Shown here: positions 51,301 through 63,300 of the stretch, one piece after another | Position numbering within the stretch: the stretch's first letter is position 1 | Layout of the letters: the number at the start of each line of letters is the position of its first letter | Source of the DNA: Bombyx mori | Lineage: Eukaryota > Arthropoda > Insecta > Lepidoptera > Bombycidae | Assembly (NCBI RefSeq): GCF_030269925.1 | Contig: NC_085123.1 | Location: 1,674,001-1,738,000 of the forward strand | Direction of reading: 5' to 3' | Length of the DNA: 64,000 nucleotides | Notes under the pieces: model-generated | Told to the model about the DNA's origin: nothing | The model's input: the letters and a program-made list of their open reading frames with translations, nothing else | Database searches by the model: none | Made by a program: the position numbers and the translations under genes

Positions 51301-54300
51301 TTATGTAAAATCAAATAGTTTTTAATTCAAGCATTCAAATTTGTTTCTAAATCGTCACGAGCTTTCGGGTTCGACGAGGATGGAGCTTGAGGTACCTAAA
51401 AACACCGTTAATGGAAATGGAGGATTCAAAATGACGTGAACTAAAAGAAATAGAGTCGTGGGATAAATTCAAAATACAAATTAAAAAAAAAAAAATTTCG
51501 TTCTTAATTTACTTATCGAATCCATAGTTTATTTTCGTAAATGAATTATTTTATAATTTTTGTTCTATCTCCAACCCTTAAGCGTGTAAATTCATAGAAA
51601 ATTCCAGAAGCATTTTGTTATTCTCTTACAAAATAGGTAGTACTATCTGACAATGCCGCATTTTATCCGTTGATATTCCGACCGCGATGTTGAATACAGA
51701 AAGACTTGTGCTTTCCTAGGATGCGACGGTACATCTACAACATTACTCGATACTGAAACATGGCTCGTACAACGCTAGATGGATTCCGAATAAAATTAAC
51801 ACTATCTACAACGTAAATGCGCCACCCGTCTTGAGATGTAAGTTCTAAGGTCTCAGTATAGTTACAACGGCTGCCCCACCCTTCAAACCGAAACGCATTA
51901 CTGCTTCACGGCAGAAATAGGCGGGGTAGTAGTACCTAACTCGCGGACTCACAAGAGGTCCTGCCACCAGTAATTACGCAAATTATAATTTTGCGGGTTT
52001 GATTTTTATTACACGATGTTATTCCTTCACCGTGGAAGTCAATCGTGAACATTTGTTAAGTACGTATTTAATTAGAAAAATTGGTACCCACCTGCGGGAT
52101 TCGAACACCGTTGCATCGCTATATACGAATGCACCGGACGTCTTATCCTTTAGGCCACGACGACTTCAAAACTATCTACAACGTAAATGCGCCACCCGTC
52201 TTGAGATGTAAGTTCTAAGGTCTCAGTATAGTTACAACGGCTGCCCCGCCCTTCAAACCGAAACGCATTACTGCTTCACGGCAGAAATAGACAGGGTGGT
52301 GGTACCTACCTTACCTACCAGAAAGTCTAAAGTAAGGTATAAAGAAAAACAATTCTGCTGTGTGGGTTTGTTTATTGCAGTAGAAAGCCCTTACCAGAGC
52401 TGTTAATATGAATGCAGCATTAGGTCGAAATCTCAGATCCAGTCTCGGAGATAGACAGGACGATGATATAGATCCGTGTGTCCTCTAATTAGGGTCTATC
52501 CATACCAATAGAATTCATATTTAGAAAACGTAATTTATCGCTTCCTTTATTAATTAAAATATGTCACTAGATACAATTGTTAGAAAACTATAATCCAATT
52601 GCAGGACTTAGGTCAGCTAGAATTATATAATACGTCATTTTACACTAACTTGTATTTATTTCCACTTTTCACTTACGGAATAATACACAGTGATCGTGTT
52701 TACACTTCCAACTCTCTACCGAGAATGAGTGCTACCCATTGATATATAAAAACCCTACATCAATGATGCTACCCCGATGCGCGATGAATATATTGCCTGA
52801 TCGCCCCACCACAACGGAATGGTGGTGCGATCGGCAACGTCACTAGATGGGTGGAGCCAACCGAATCAATTGAATAATTATTTAAAATAATTATTCAGAT
52901 AAATTCAGTTAATTATATCTGAGGTACTATTATCTATTTCCAGGAATAATTAGATTAGTTTTACACATTGTTGACTTCATTATATTTTATGTAATATCCT
53001 CGCAACTTGTATTATGAATACCTAACACAATATCTTGTTTTCTTTAATTCAGCTTATAACGAGAATGGACTATAACTAGATAGCGTAATAACTGGAAATT
53101 CGATGATTTGAAAATGTAGAAACTAAGGCACATCTAGTCTCCCGTATGTCTTTGCAACCCATCGAAATACCTTACGCGGCGAGGCTTTGTTCGTCTCACA
53201 TTCTCGACGAATGGAAATTGAGGAAATATTACGAATTCTGTTTTTTTTTTGACGTACGTTTGTTTCATACCCAGTCTTCTGCACTTGATTTACTGCATCA
53301 TAAGTTTTAGCTGTGGACATATTTTTTTCATATTTATTTCTATACTACATCAGAAATACCGTATTGAAATATAGCGTCTTCGTAAGCCACGTCTTTTACT
53401 GTTCGAAACAAAAATTACGCTAATTAAATTATTTGATACAAGCGGTCCGCTCCGGCTCCGTTCGGATCTTTAAGAAAAAAATTCAACAATATTTGACGTT
53501 GTTTTATTTTTTTAAATAAAAGAACACTTATTGTGGCATAACTATAATAGTTAGACATATGCTGTCACGACACTTTTTGTAAATAATAATGTGTTCTACA
53601 AAGTCGTAGTACATTGTATGCGATGTGTGCGATGTAAAGAATATTTTAGGTAATTTTTTTACACCTTGGATTACATTATTGGAGTTTTAGTAAGGATCTC
53701 TAGTTTTTTTCAAAAAAGATTATAGCCTATGTCGCTTAGGAATAGTGTAGCTTCCAAACAGTGAAAGAATTTTTCAAATCGGTTCAGTCGTTTCGGAGCC
53801 TATTCAATACAAACAAACAGAAAAATCTTTCCTCTTTATAATATTAGTTTTCAAAAAAGATTATAGCCTATATCACTTAGGAATAGTGTAGCTTCCAAAC
53901 AGTGAAAGAATTTTTTAAATCGGTTCAGTCTTTTCGGAGCCCATTCAATACAAACAAACAAAAAAATCTTTCCTTTTTATAATATTAGTATTAGTATAGA
54001 TTAGTATAGATAATCAGAAAGTCCCCGACTGGAAGTGTAATTACCACAAATCGAACAAGTGCATATTGGTAAGTAAAACTGCTTACTTCTCACAAATTTT
54101 GGAACACCATAAAACTTTGGAATGAGCCACTCCATCCAATCCTTTCTTCATACGAAGCTCCAGGGTAGGCAGCAACAGAACTATACCTTTGTCCATAGAC
54201 CACTGTGACCGCTCTCCAGCAGGATCCCGCAAGCCCGTTAATCACAGATGACAATAAAAACTATACTCTGTTGCACAACGGCTTTCTGACTGACTTCTTA

Positions 54301-57300
54301 GCTATGAACAAGAACTAAAACTTTTTATAGGATTTCATTGACGAAGTGCTTAATCATGGTCATGGTGAAGCAGTAATGCGTTTCGGTTTAAAAGGTGGGG
54401 CAGCTGTTGTAACTATACTTGAGACCTTAGAACTTATATCTCAAGGTGGGTGGAGCGTTTACGTTGTAGATGACTATGGGCTCCAGTAACCACTTAACAC
54501 CAGGTGGACTGTGATTACGTCCACCCATCTAAGCCATAAAAAAAGGTTTCTTGACTGATTACTTAACTATGAACATAAACTACAGCTTCTTATGGAATTT
54601 AATTGACGAAGTGCCCCACCAAATATTACTTATATTTTGTATCGTGCTAGTGCCAACGAATAACAAACGAAAGAATTTTGTAATGATCTGGTTTGAAATG
54701 GCTAGCAGTTGTGCCGCCCCGGACTGTGAAGCAACATGCGGTAGAGTGCTTAGCCTTACGACAAACACAGCCGTTCACTTCGTGAATCCTTTCACGGTAT
54801 TTAGAGGTTTGCGAGTACAATATGAGATATTTAACAAGCGCTGGGCGTATTGTTATAACGCGCGTATAGTTATTGTTACGCGCTGGGGTTCGGGATAAAT
54901 AAAATTTCACCAAAGTACAACTAAAAACTCAACACTTAAAACACTTAAATACTTTACGAACACTCAAAAAACACTTTAAAACTCTCAATTAGCTTGTTCC
55001 GCTTCGCTTCAGGTGATCCGTTCGCTGTTTCGCTTCGAGTAGTTCCGATTACTGACTGATTGCGTGCCATCTCTACAACGCTTCTATAGCCGATACCTCA
55101 TCCCTAGAATTATCGAGAAGATTCCACACATCTCTAGTAGTAGTTTCCGCTATCTGTCAATAGATGCCGTTGTATTTCTCGAGCGTGCCTAGAACGCTTT
55201 GGACAACTTAGTGCAAACAAAAACTGAATTATGTTGGACAATGCGTTAATTAACATTTTTTTATTAATCGTAGTTAATCGCTATGCTTATTAAAAAGCGT
55301 GACAGAGGTCATTCGTATGCATGTTCTAAATACAATAGAGTCGTTATGTATACAAAATGAAAATACATTTAAAAAAATGTGACTTTAATTACTTAAAGAT
55401 AATTTGTGAAACAAAGATATCTATATAATAACTAGCTGACCCGGCAAACATTGTTTTGCCATATATAAGATTTCTAGGGAATTTCTAGTGTACAAAAAAA
55501 ACCTAACTTATTGTAAGTGTGTAAGGATGTGGTAAATGAGTGAAAGAGGTATGTAGTGCTGTGAACGATGAGGGAATATATAATAAAAATAACAAAACCT
55601 CATTCAACCACATAATACCTCATTATAATTTAAAAAAAAATGTCCAAATAAAAAAAAAAATTTAGGGGTGGACAACCCTAATCACTTAGGGGGATGAAAA
55701 ATAGATAGTAGTCGATTCTCAGGCTTACTGAATATGCATGAAAAATTTCATGAGAATCGGTCAAGCGGTTTCGGAGGAGTATGGGAACGAACATTGTGAC
55801 ACGAGAATTTTATATATTAGATATATAAAAATGAATTGCTGTTCGTTAGTCTCGCTAAAACTCGAGAACCGCTGGTCCGATTTGGCTAATTTTGGTCATG
55901 AATTATTTGTGGAAGTCCAGAGAAGACTTAAAAGGTATAACAAATTTGTTTTTCCTTTGATGTGTCCCCTGTCGGACGAATTCCTTTTGTTTGTTTTAAG
56001 TTTATTTTATACAAAAGGTCTTTTATTTATCGATTGAGGCACTACGAAGTTTGCCGGGTCAGCTAGTTAAGTAATAATAATGATAACTGGAAACAAATCA
56101 CACACTGTCATCTGGCCCCAAATGAGGATTCCCTGTGTTATTGATACCAGAGACTGATATAAATAATTATGGACATTTAAATATATAAATAATAAGAACC
56201 CAAACGAAGAGCAAACAAATCTGTTCATCACACGAAAGTTTATCTGATATGGCAATCGAACCCACGACCCTCGGCGCAACATTCAGGGCTGATGACTACT
56301 ACACTACCGAGTCATTAGAATTAGAAGTTTTGATTTCACTAAACACAAAAAATAATATAAAATCAATGAAGCACAACTTGAATTAGGTGTACTTGATTTC
56401 ATAAAATAAAAAAAATATAATTAAGGTTTTTTTTTAATTGCATAGATTGGTGGACGATCGCACCTCTTGGTTATAAGTGGTTACCGGAGCCCATAGACAT
56501 CTATAACGTAAATGCTGCCACCCACCTTGAGATATGAGTTCTAAGGTCTCAGTATAGTTAGTTAGTGGCTGCCCCAGTCCGAAACGCATTACTGCTTCAT
56601 GGCAGGGTGGTGGTCACAAGAGGTTCTACCCCACCAGTGATTACGCAAATTATAATTTGTTAATTAAACTATTGCTTTGAACATTAAAACACGTGACGTT
56701 TAAAGATGCTATACTTATATATACATTCTTCTATTTATATAAAAATTCAATTAAAACCTAAGCTTTAATAATCTGAGCTGAGCTAGCTAAACAATCCCAA
56801 GTGTCCTTGCTACACTTCGGCGCCTTTCGAAATAACACAGTGTTCACTACAAAACTTGGCTATTAAACCACCGTCTAGGAGGTTACGAAATATTGTGAAT
56901 TATACAGTATCAGAAGTTTCGTTCAGTTAATTATGATGGATGAAGGAAGTTACAATATTTTTAAGGTTTTAAATGTGCTCTGTGACCTTAGATTTATGCT
57001 GTTGGCAAGATTGGAAGTGGTCAAATCAAGTTCGAGAATTTTTGAAATTTATTATCGTACAAAGAATGGGCTGTGTAATTTTTTTGTTTTATTTACTTAA
57101 TATTTATGTTTTATTTACTTCCATAAAGGTTAATTTGACTCATTCATGAGATTTTTCTGGGGAACTTAACCAAATGATCTAATTAATTAACTACGCGTAG
57201 ACAAGTATACGACAAAATGAAACAAAGAACAATATATCCTTCGTCTTTATTAAAACTCTTAATACCTTCTCTATCTATTTACCTACCTCTATCTATTTAT

Positions 57301-60300
57301 GTAACAGAATCTTCAAAAGTAATTTCCATGACTTTTCACCACCAATATACACCACGTTTCACCACTTTCAAGACAACGGATTCACTTGAAGATTTCACAC
57401 GTCTCAAGGACCTATGATAATACAATAATTGTATTACATGGTCTAATATTCTAAACAAGATAACAAGGATCAAATTAAATGATAATTAAAGTTTTCGATA
57501 CAGTTTGCTGCCAGGCGTATTTTTTGTTTAATTTATAACTTCATAATTATATTTATTCTTTAAAACTCAAATAGGCAAAGATGAATTAAGAGTGAAACCT
57601 GTGGAGCATCTTCCGAGAAACCAAGAATATATTTTTACTTTCTGTCGGCTTACAACCATTAATCGGGTAGATAATCCCCTAGTGTCAAGCAATAGTCGGC
57701 TTCATGGACACGTAAATACCGCCACTTGACGTGTGACCCAAAGTAGAGCCTTAATTAAATTATGGCAGAATGGTGGTGTTAAAAAACGCCAAATGGCCAT
57801 AAAAAATTTAAACTATTCGAAATTTGTTACAGAGCTCCGTGAGGCCTTCGAAGCGGAGGCTCAAGAAGTGAAGAAACCTCGTTTGCTTCTTACTGCAGCT
57901 GTGCCAGTTGGACCTGACAACATCAAGAGCGGATACGACGTTCCTGCTGTAGCCAGGTGAACTTTTACTAGCCTTCACTGACGAGACGATGGTCCATACG
58001 TTGCCAATTCCCAACTAGACCCAAACACCTATCAAAGCTTATTTCGTTTTAGCAAGAATAATCCTCGTACCGGTTTTTGTCAAATATCTCACAGGGTATA
58101 CAATGTATTATCAGGTTGAAGCGATCATGGCTCATCAAACGGGTCGTTAACTTTGCAGAGCCTCATTTATGGCAGCAGAAATGCGCTATAAAGAAAATGT
58201 GCTATAATTTATCTTAAAACCACACTTAACAATATGCTTATGAATAAAAACGTTATGGCATTCATAAAGATAATACAAGACTTTTGGTTCTGGTAAATAT
58301 CGCTTGAATCTCACGTCTTTTTTGGCTTACCCGGCTAAGTATACTTACGGTTCACATTGTACCATCTATTGCAGAGGTCCAAAAAACTATGTAGATTCCC
58401 ATGTCGACAGTACTGCATAAAACCTATATAAATTCCAATACAATTGAAATAAGAGAATTGTGGCTAAATTAAGCAGTGGTCCTTGTGTCTATTTGAATTA
58501 GCACATGTCCTAAAAAACTTAAACAGTAATCCATTGCGGAGGTCCAAAAAACTATGTAGATTCCCATGTCGATTATACTGCATAAGGTTTAAATTCTAAT
58601 TGACATAAGGGAATTGTGGCTAAATTAAGCAGTGGTCCTTGTGTCTATATGAATCAACACACGTCCTAAAAAACCTACAAAATAAAAAAATAACATCGAA
58701 TAACGTTAATGCTAGTAGGGCGTTTTCTATCGAGCATCGTGCCTGTTTCTACTATTGTGAGTCGTGCGTTATGACTTTAAGGACGACAGCCATGATTGTA
58801 ATAATAGGTTGGGGAAAAAGTCTTTTCGCGTTATAGTATGTATGAACTTGTAATATAATCTCTTTGACTATATTAGTTGTATCTGGCTAGTTTTGGTATC
58901 ATTTCCAGGTTTCCACCTGTTTCGGTCTCTTCAGAATTATTTCGGCAGTGTCAGGCTAACATCACGAGAGGACTGCCCCAAAATTTCTATATCAATGGGA
59001 TTATGTCCCTACCTACAACATGGCAAAAAGTTATCGAACAAAATAGTACCTACGTACTTTAGTTAAATGTAAATAAATTATAAAATATTAAAAAATGTTG
59101 TGAATTTTCTTAACTTTTTCCCCAACCTGTTATGTATATTCTAGAAGCGAACCTAAAGTCTGTGATGGATGACATTCGGTTTTCTCCACTAACCACTCAA
59201 TCTCATTATTTAAAAACAATATTTGACCCTGTAGCGACATCCATCAACTATATTGAAAAAAAACCCCAACTGAAACCAGAATAAATCTTTAATAAATAAT
59301 TGTGTAACAACAACTATCGCAATTAGTTGGATAAAATTGGGATCTGCAACTTTAATCAACGTTTTATCTGCAGCTATCTGGACTTCATCAACCTTATGGC
59401 CTACGACTTCCACGGCAAATGGGAGAGGGAGACCGGCCACAACGCCCCGCTGTACGCTCCATCGACAGACTCGGAGTGGAGGAAGCAACTATCAGTAGAC
59501 CACGCAGCACATCTCTGGGTGAAACTTGGAGCCCCGAAGGACAAACTTATTATTGGTAAATCCTTGTCTTACTTGGTCAATTACGTTGATAGCTATATCC
59601 GGAATTATTTTTTTTTAATTAATTAATGTTAAACTAGATATTACAATGATTAGGGTAAATATTGCAGAGTGACAAGTTTCTTTGAAGTTCGTACATGAAA
59701 TCCATCTGGCGTTATTCAGCTGTGTAAGTTATGTGCTCGCAAAGCTATGTGAAACATATGTTCTTAGATTCGAAATATGTGGAATGTTTGTTAATATCTC
59801 TCACAAAGCTAAGACGCTGAATACTTACACAAGAAATAGCCAGAATCCTTTTAGACATGCCTAAAACAACCTTGAAGATGTGCAAGTAACTTTCAGTCAA
59901 TCAACTAGGTGTAGTGTTGTTTTTTAAAGAGATTTTGTATATAAGTAAATACAAGTAAAAGATCATTAATTCTTATCAGAAATTAGACATACATTCATTC
60001 AGAAAGTTCATTGAGTTCAGCAAATCCCAATCTGTTGAAAACTTTTCACATTTTTATAACCCCTATGTGCATTTCGGAAAAGATTCTGTATTGCCACAGA
60101 TTAAGCCTGATTTTGGATCACTCAGACATTACCAATAAGTCTGCTCCAACAGCAATAAGACTCAAAAAATCCTTTAAATATCATCTTTGGATACGCAACA
60201 CCGTGTCCCTTAATGCTCATTATAAGCTTTAACCTGTTTAAGATTCAACAAACTTTCTAATAAACATAATTTGAATTCAAGGTATGCCAACATATGGACG

Positions 60301-63300
60301 TACATTCACGCTCTCCAACCCTAATAACTTCAAAGTGAACGCGCCGGCCAGTGGTGGAGGAAAAGCGGGAGAGTACACCAAGGAAAGCGGTTTCCTCGCT
60401 TACTATGAGGTAATATTGCTATCACATAATCCACGGATTGCCTGATAATTTAAATAACGTCATAAAAAAAGTCCCCTTCATTGAACAATGACGTCAATGT
60501 TCACAATGTACGTCATACACATAATACCATTTTTTATGTGTTATAAGACCAGATTATGCCCTTAAAATTCATTGGGATATAACCTAAATATCTTTTAAGT
60601 CATCATTTAATTAAAATCACTACGAATCTTATAGCAATACTCGCTTTTGTTCTCAAGAACTCTAGCGCTTGGCTATACGTCAGCAATGTTTTGACATAAT
60701 TAATGGCATTGGCGACGGTTGCCTTTGAAGTGACAATAACGTTTTGGTGCTTTTGATGGGTGACGTTATGGACCTCGTGATGGTGATATGTGGTTACCAG
60801 ATACCATAGATATTACACCGTGAATACAGCCACTGAACTGGAGAAATAAGTTCAATCTTTCTCTTGTCAAGTAAGTACTCAGTGAAATTATTTTAACTGT
60901 TACATATCGCTTCGTAAGCCAAAGCTAGCAACAATGTCTTTTTATTAACATCTCTACAAAGTTCTCCTGAAAATTTTCCACTTATAATTCCTCATGAACT
61001 TATAATAAAAAACTTTTATATATTACCTAATTACAAAGCCTTGAGACTTTTGACGTTTAACGAAGTAATTAAACGTGAAAAGTTCACCCGTAAACTAAAG
61101 CTCGAGCCAGCTATCCAATAACACAGAGCTTTCGAGATTGTAATTACAAAAAGTCTTCATTTAGGTATGCTGCGTAATTTATTTAATGGTCTTAAAGAGG
61201 GCGAAGAGAACACAAATCAGAACTTAGATTATAATAAAGTTCGTTGCCTCGAAGAGATCGATTTGAATGTTAATATTAATATAGTTTAGAGTTTAAGGAA
61301 AAAAATCACAAGTACTTTTGACAATGAAAGCACAGCTCGATCATTGCTTGCATAAGTAATGGTAAACATAGTAATGTTTGACAAAAAACCAATATCTGCT
61401 ATAAATTTGCATGTAAAGTAAGTATATATCGAGGGGTTTGGTTTAAGCAAAGCTTTTGCGGCTTTACAGGAGAGCCATTTATAGTTTAAAAGATGGAAAA
61501 ATATCGTAATAAAAAAAAACTTCTTCGGCTATTTCAATGGGTTAAACTTAATTGAAGTTCAATTAAAAAACGTGTGACACTCGGGAACTGCCGCGGTAAG
61601 CTATTGTATAGCATTTTTTGTCAACTTATGCAATTATAATTAGACAATGATAATTTAATATTAAAACAATAATAAAACAAGACCACGCTATATTAAACAT
61701 TAATAAAAGCAAAACCTTAACTGTCCCCTTCACACTCATAAGTTAGACCGCGCGAGAGAGAGTTGGGCAGACTTTTCATGATGCGCATGCAGTGTGACGT
61801 CACGCCACGCGCTTATTCACAAACACTACACAAGCGCAACGTGTGAATGTGTTGAACGCGAGCTACATGGTAGGCGGAGTGAGGGGTGTAAGGTTTTTTT
61901 CGTTACGGAATTTCATGATTCGGTCGCCGCGCTCAAGGCCCGCGATAAAATCTATGCAATCTTAAAAAATCGAACTATTGATGAACTAATATCAAACAAA
62001 ACGCACCTTTAATTACAAAGATAAATGTCATGTATTAAGCGAAATGTAACCAAATAACATTTCAACCCTCGAAATGACCCATCCCATCTAATACTGCCAC
62101 AAAGCCGTCGATATATTGATGTGTGTGTATATATAGTGAGTGAATATGACTTTTGTGTTTGTTTAGGTGTGCGAAATGCTAAGGAACGGGGGTGCCTACG
62201 TCTGGGACGATGAAATGAAAGTCCCTTACTGCGTCCACGGGGACCAGTGGGTCGGATTCGACGATGAGAAATCAATCAGGAACAAAATGAGGTTACTTAT
62301 TGTATTTGTCACTTTAAGTTAGATTGATTGCTACAACAACGGAATGCATGAATTTGTTCGTGAAAGAATTAGAGGTGACCACGTAGTTATACAACAGCGT
62401 GGTAATGTCATTTCAAAGTCATTTTGTTGATACTACCATCCTGTAGATATCTGCCGCGCGGTCCTGTATTCCTGTTGATAAACTGAGAGTTCCATCTTAT
62501 GTCTTAAACTGAGTTACAGCATTCAGTAACCACTTATCACTAGGCAGGCCATCGGCTCTTTTAGTCATCAATGCAAAACATGACAATTCGTGAATATTGT
62601 TAAGATTGGATGCCTAAATACTAAAGATGATTGGGGAGATTGCCAATTAGGATTAATTAAGGGGAGGTATTGGGGGTAGTTACTCGTGATCAAAGTCGAA
62701 TACGCGTATCTTTAATGGATTTGTTTTTTTTTTATTTCTGGCTCGTGGTGGATGGACGAGCTCACTGCCCACCTGGTATTAAGTGATTACGGGAGCCCAT
62801 AGACATTTACAACGTAAATGCGCCACCCACCTTGAGATATAAGTTCTAAGGTCTAAAGAGTAGTTACAACGGCTGCCCCACCCTTCAAACCGAAACGCAT
62901 TACTGCTTCACGGCTGAAATAGGCAGGGTGGTGGTACCTACCCGCGCGGACTCACAAGAGATCCTGCCACCAGTAATTACGCAAATTCTAATTTTGCGGG
63001 GTTGATTTTTATTATACGATGTTATTCCTTCACCGTGGAAGTCAATCGTGAACATTTGTCAAGTACGCATTTTATTAGAGAAATTGGTACCCGCCTGCGG
63101 ATTCGAACACCGGTGCATCGCTCAACACGAATGCACCGGACGTCTTATCCGTTAGGCCACGAAGACTTCAAAGCAGTGAACAGCCCTCTGACAGCAGGGT
63201 CGACTGCTCCGAATTAATTGACATCTATGTCTCATCTTTAGGTGGATCAAAGACAATGGCTTCGGAGGAGCAATGGTGTGGACCGTTGATATGGACGACT

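Noticed and set aside
54551..54898. 115-codon ORF
   Set aside because: It starts in a duplicated flank of a SINE and ends inside a solo LTR. No domain.
59210..59488. Antisense ORF over exon F
   Set aside because: Shadow of the chitinase coding strand.
62009..62275. Antisense ORF over exon H
   Set aside because: Shadow of the chitinase exon and of MITE-B.
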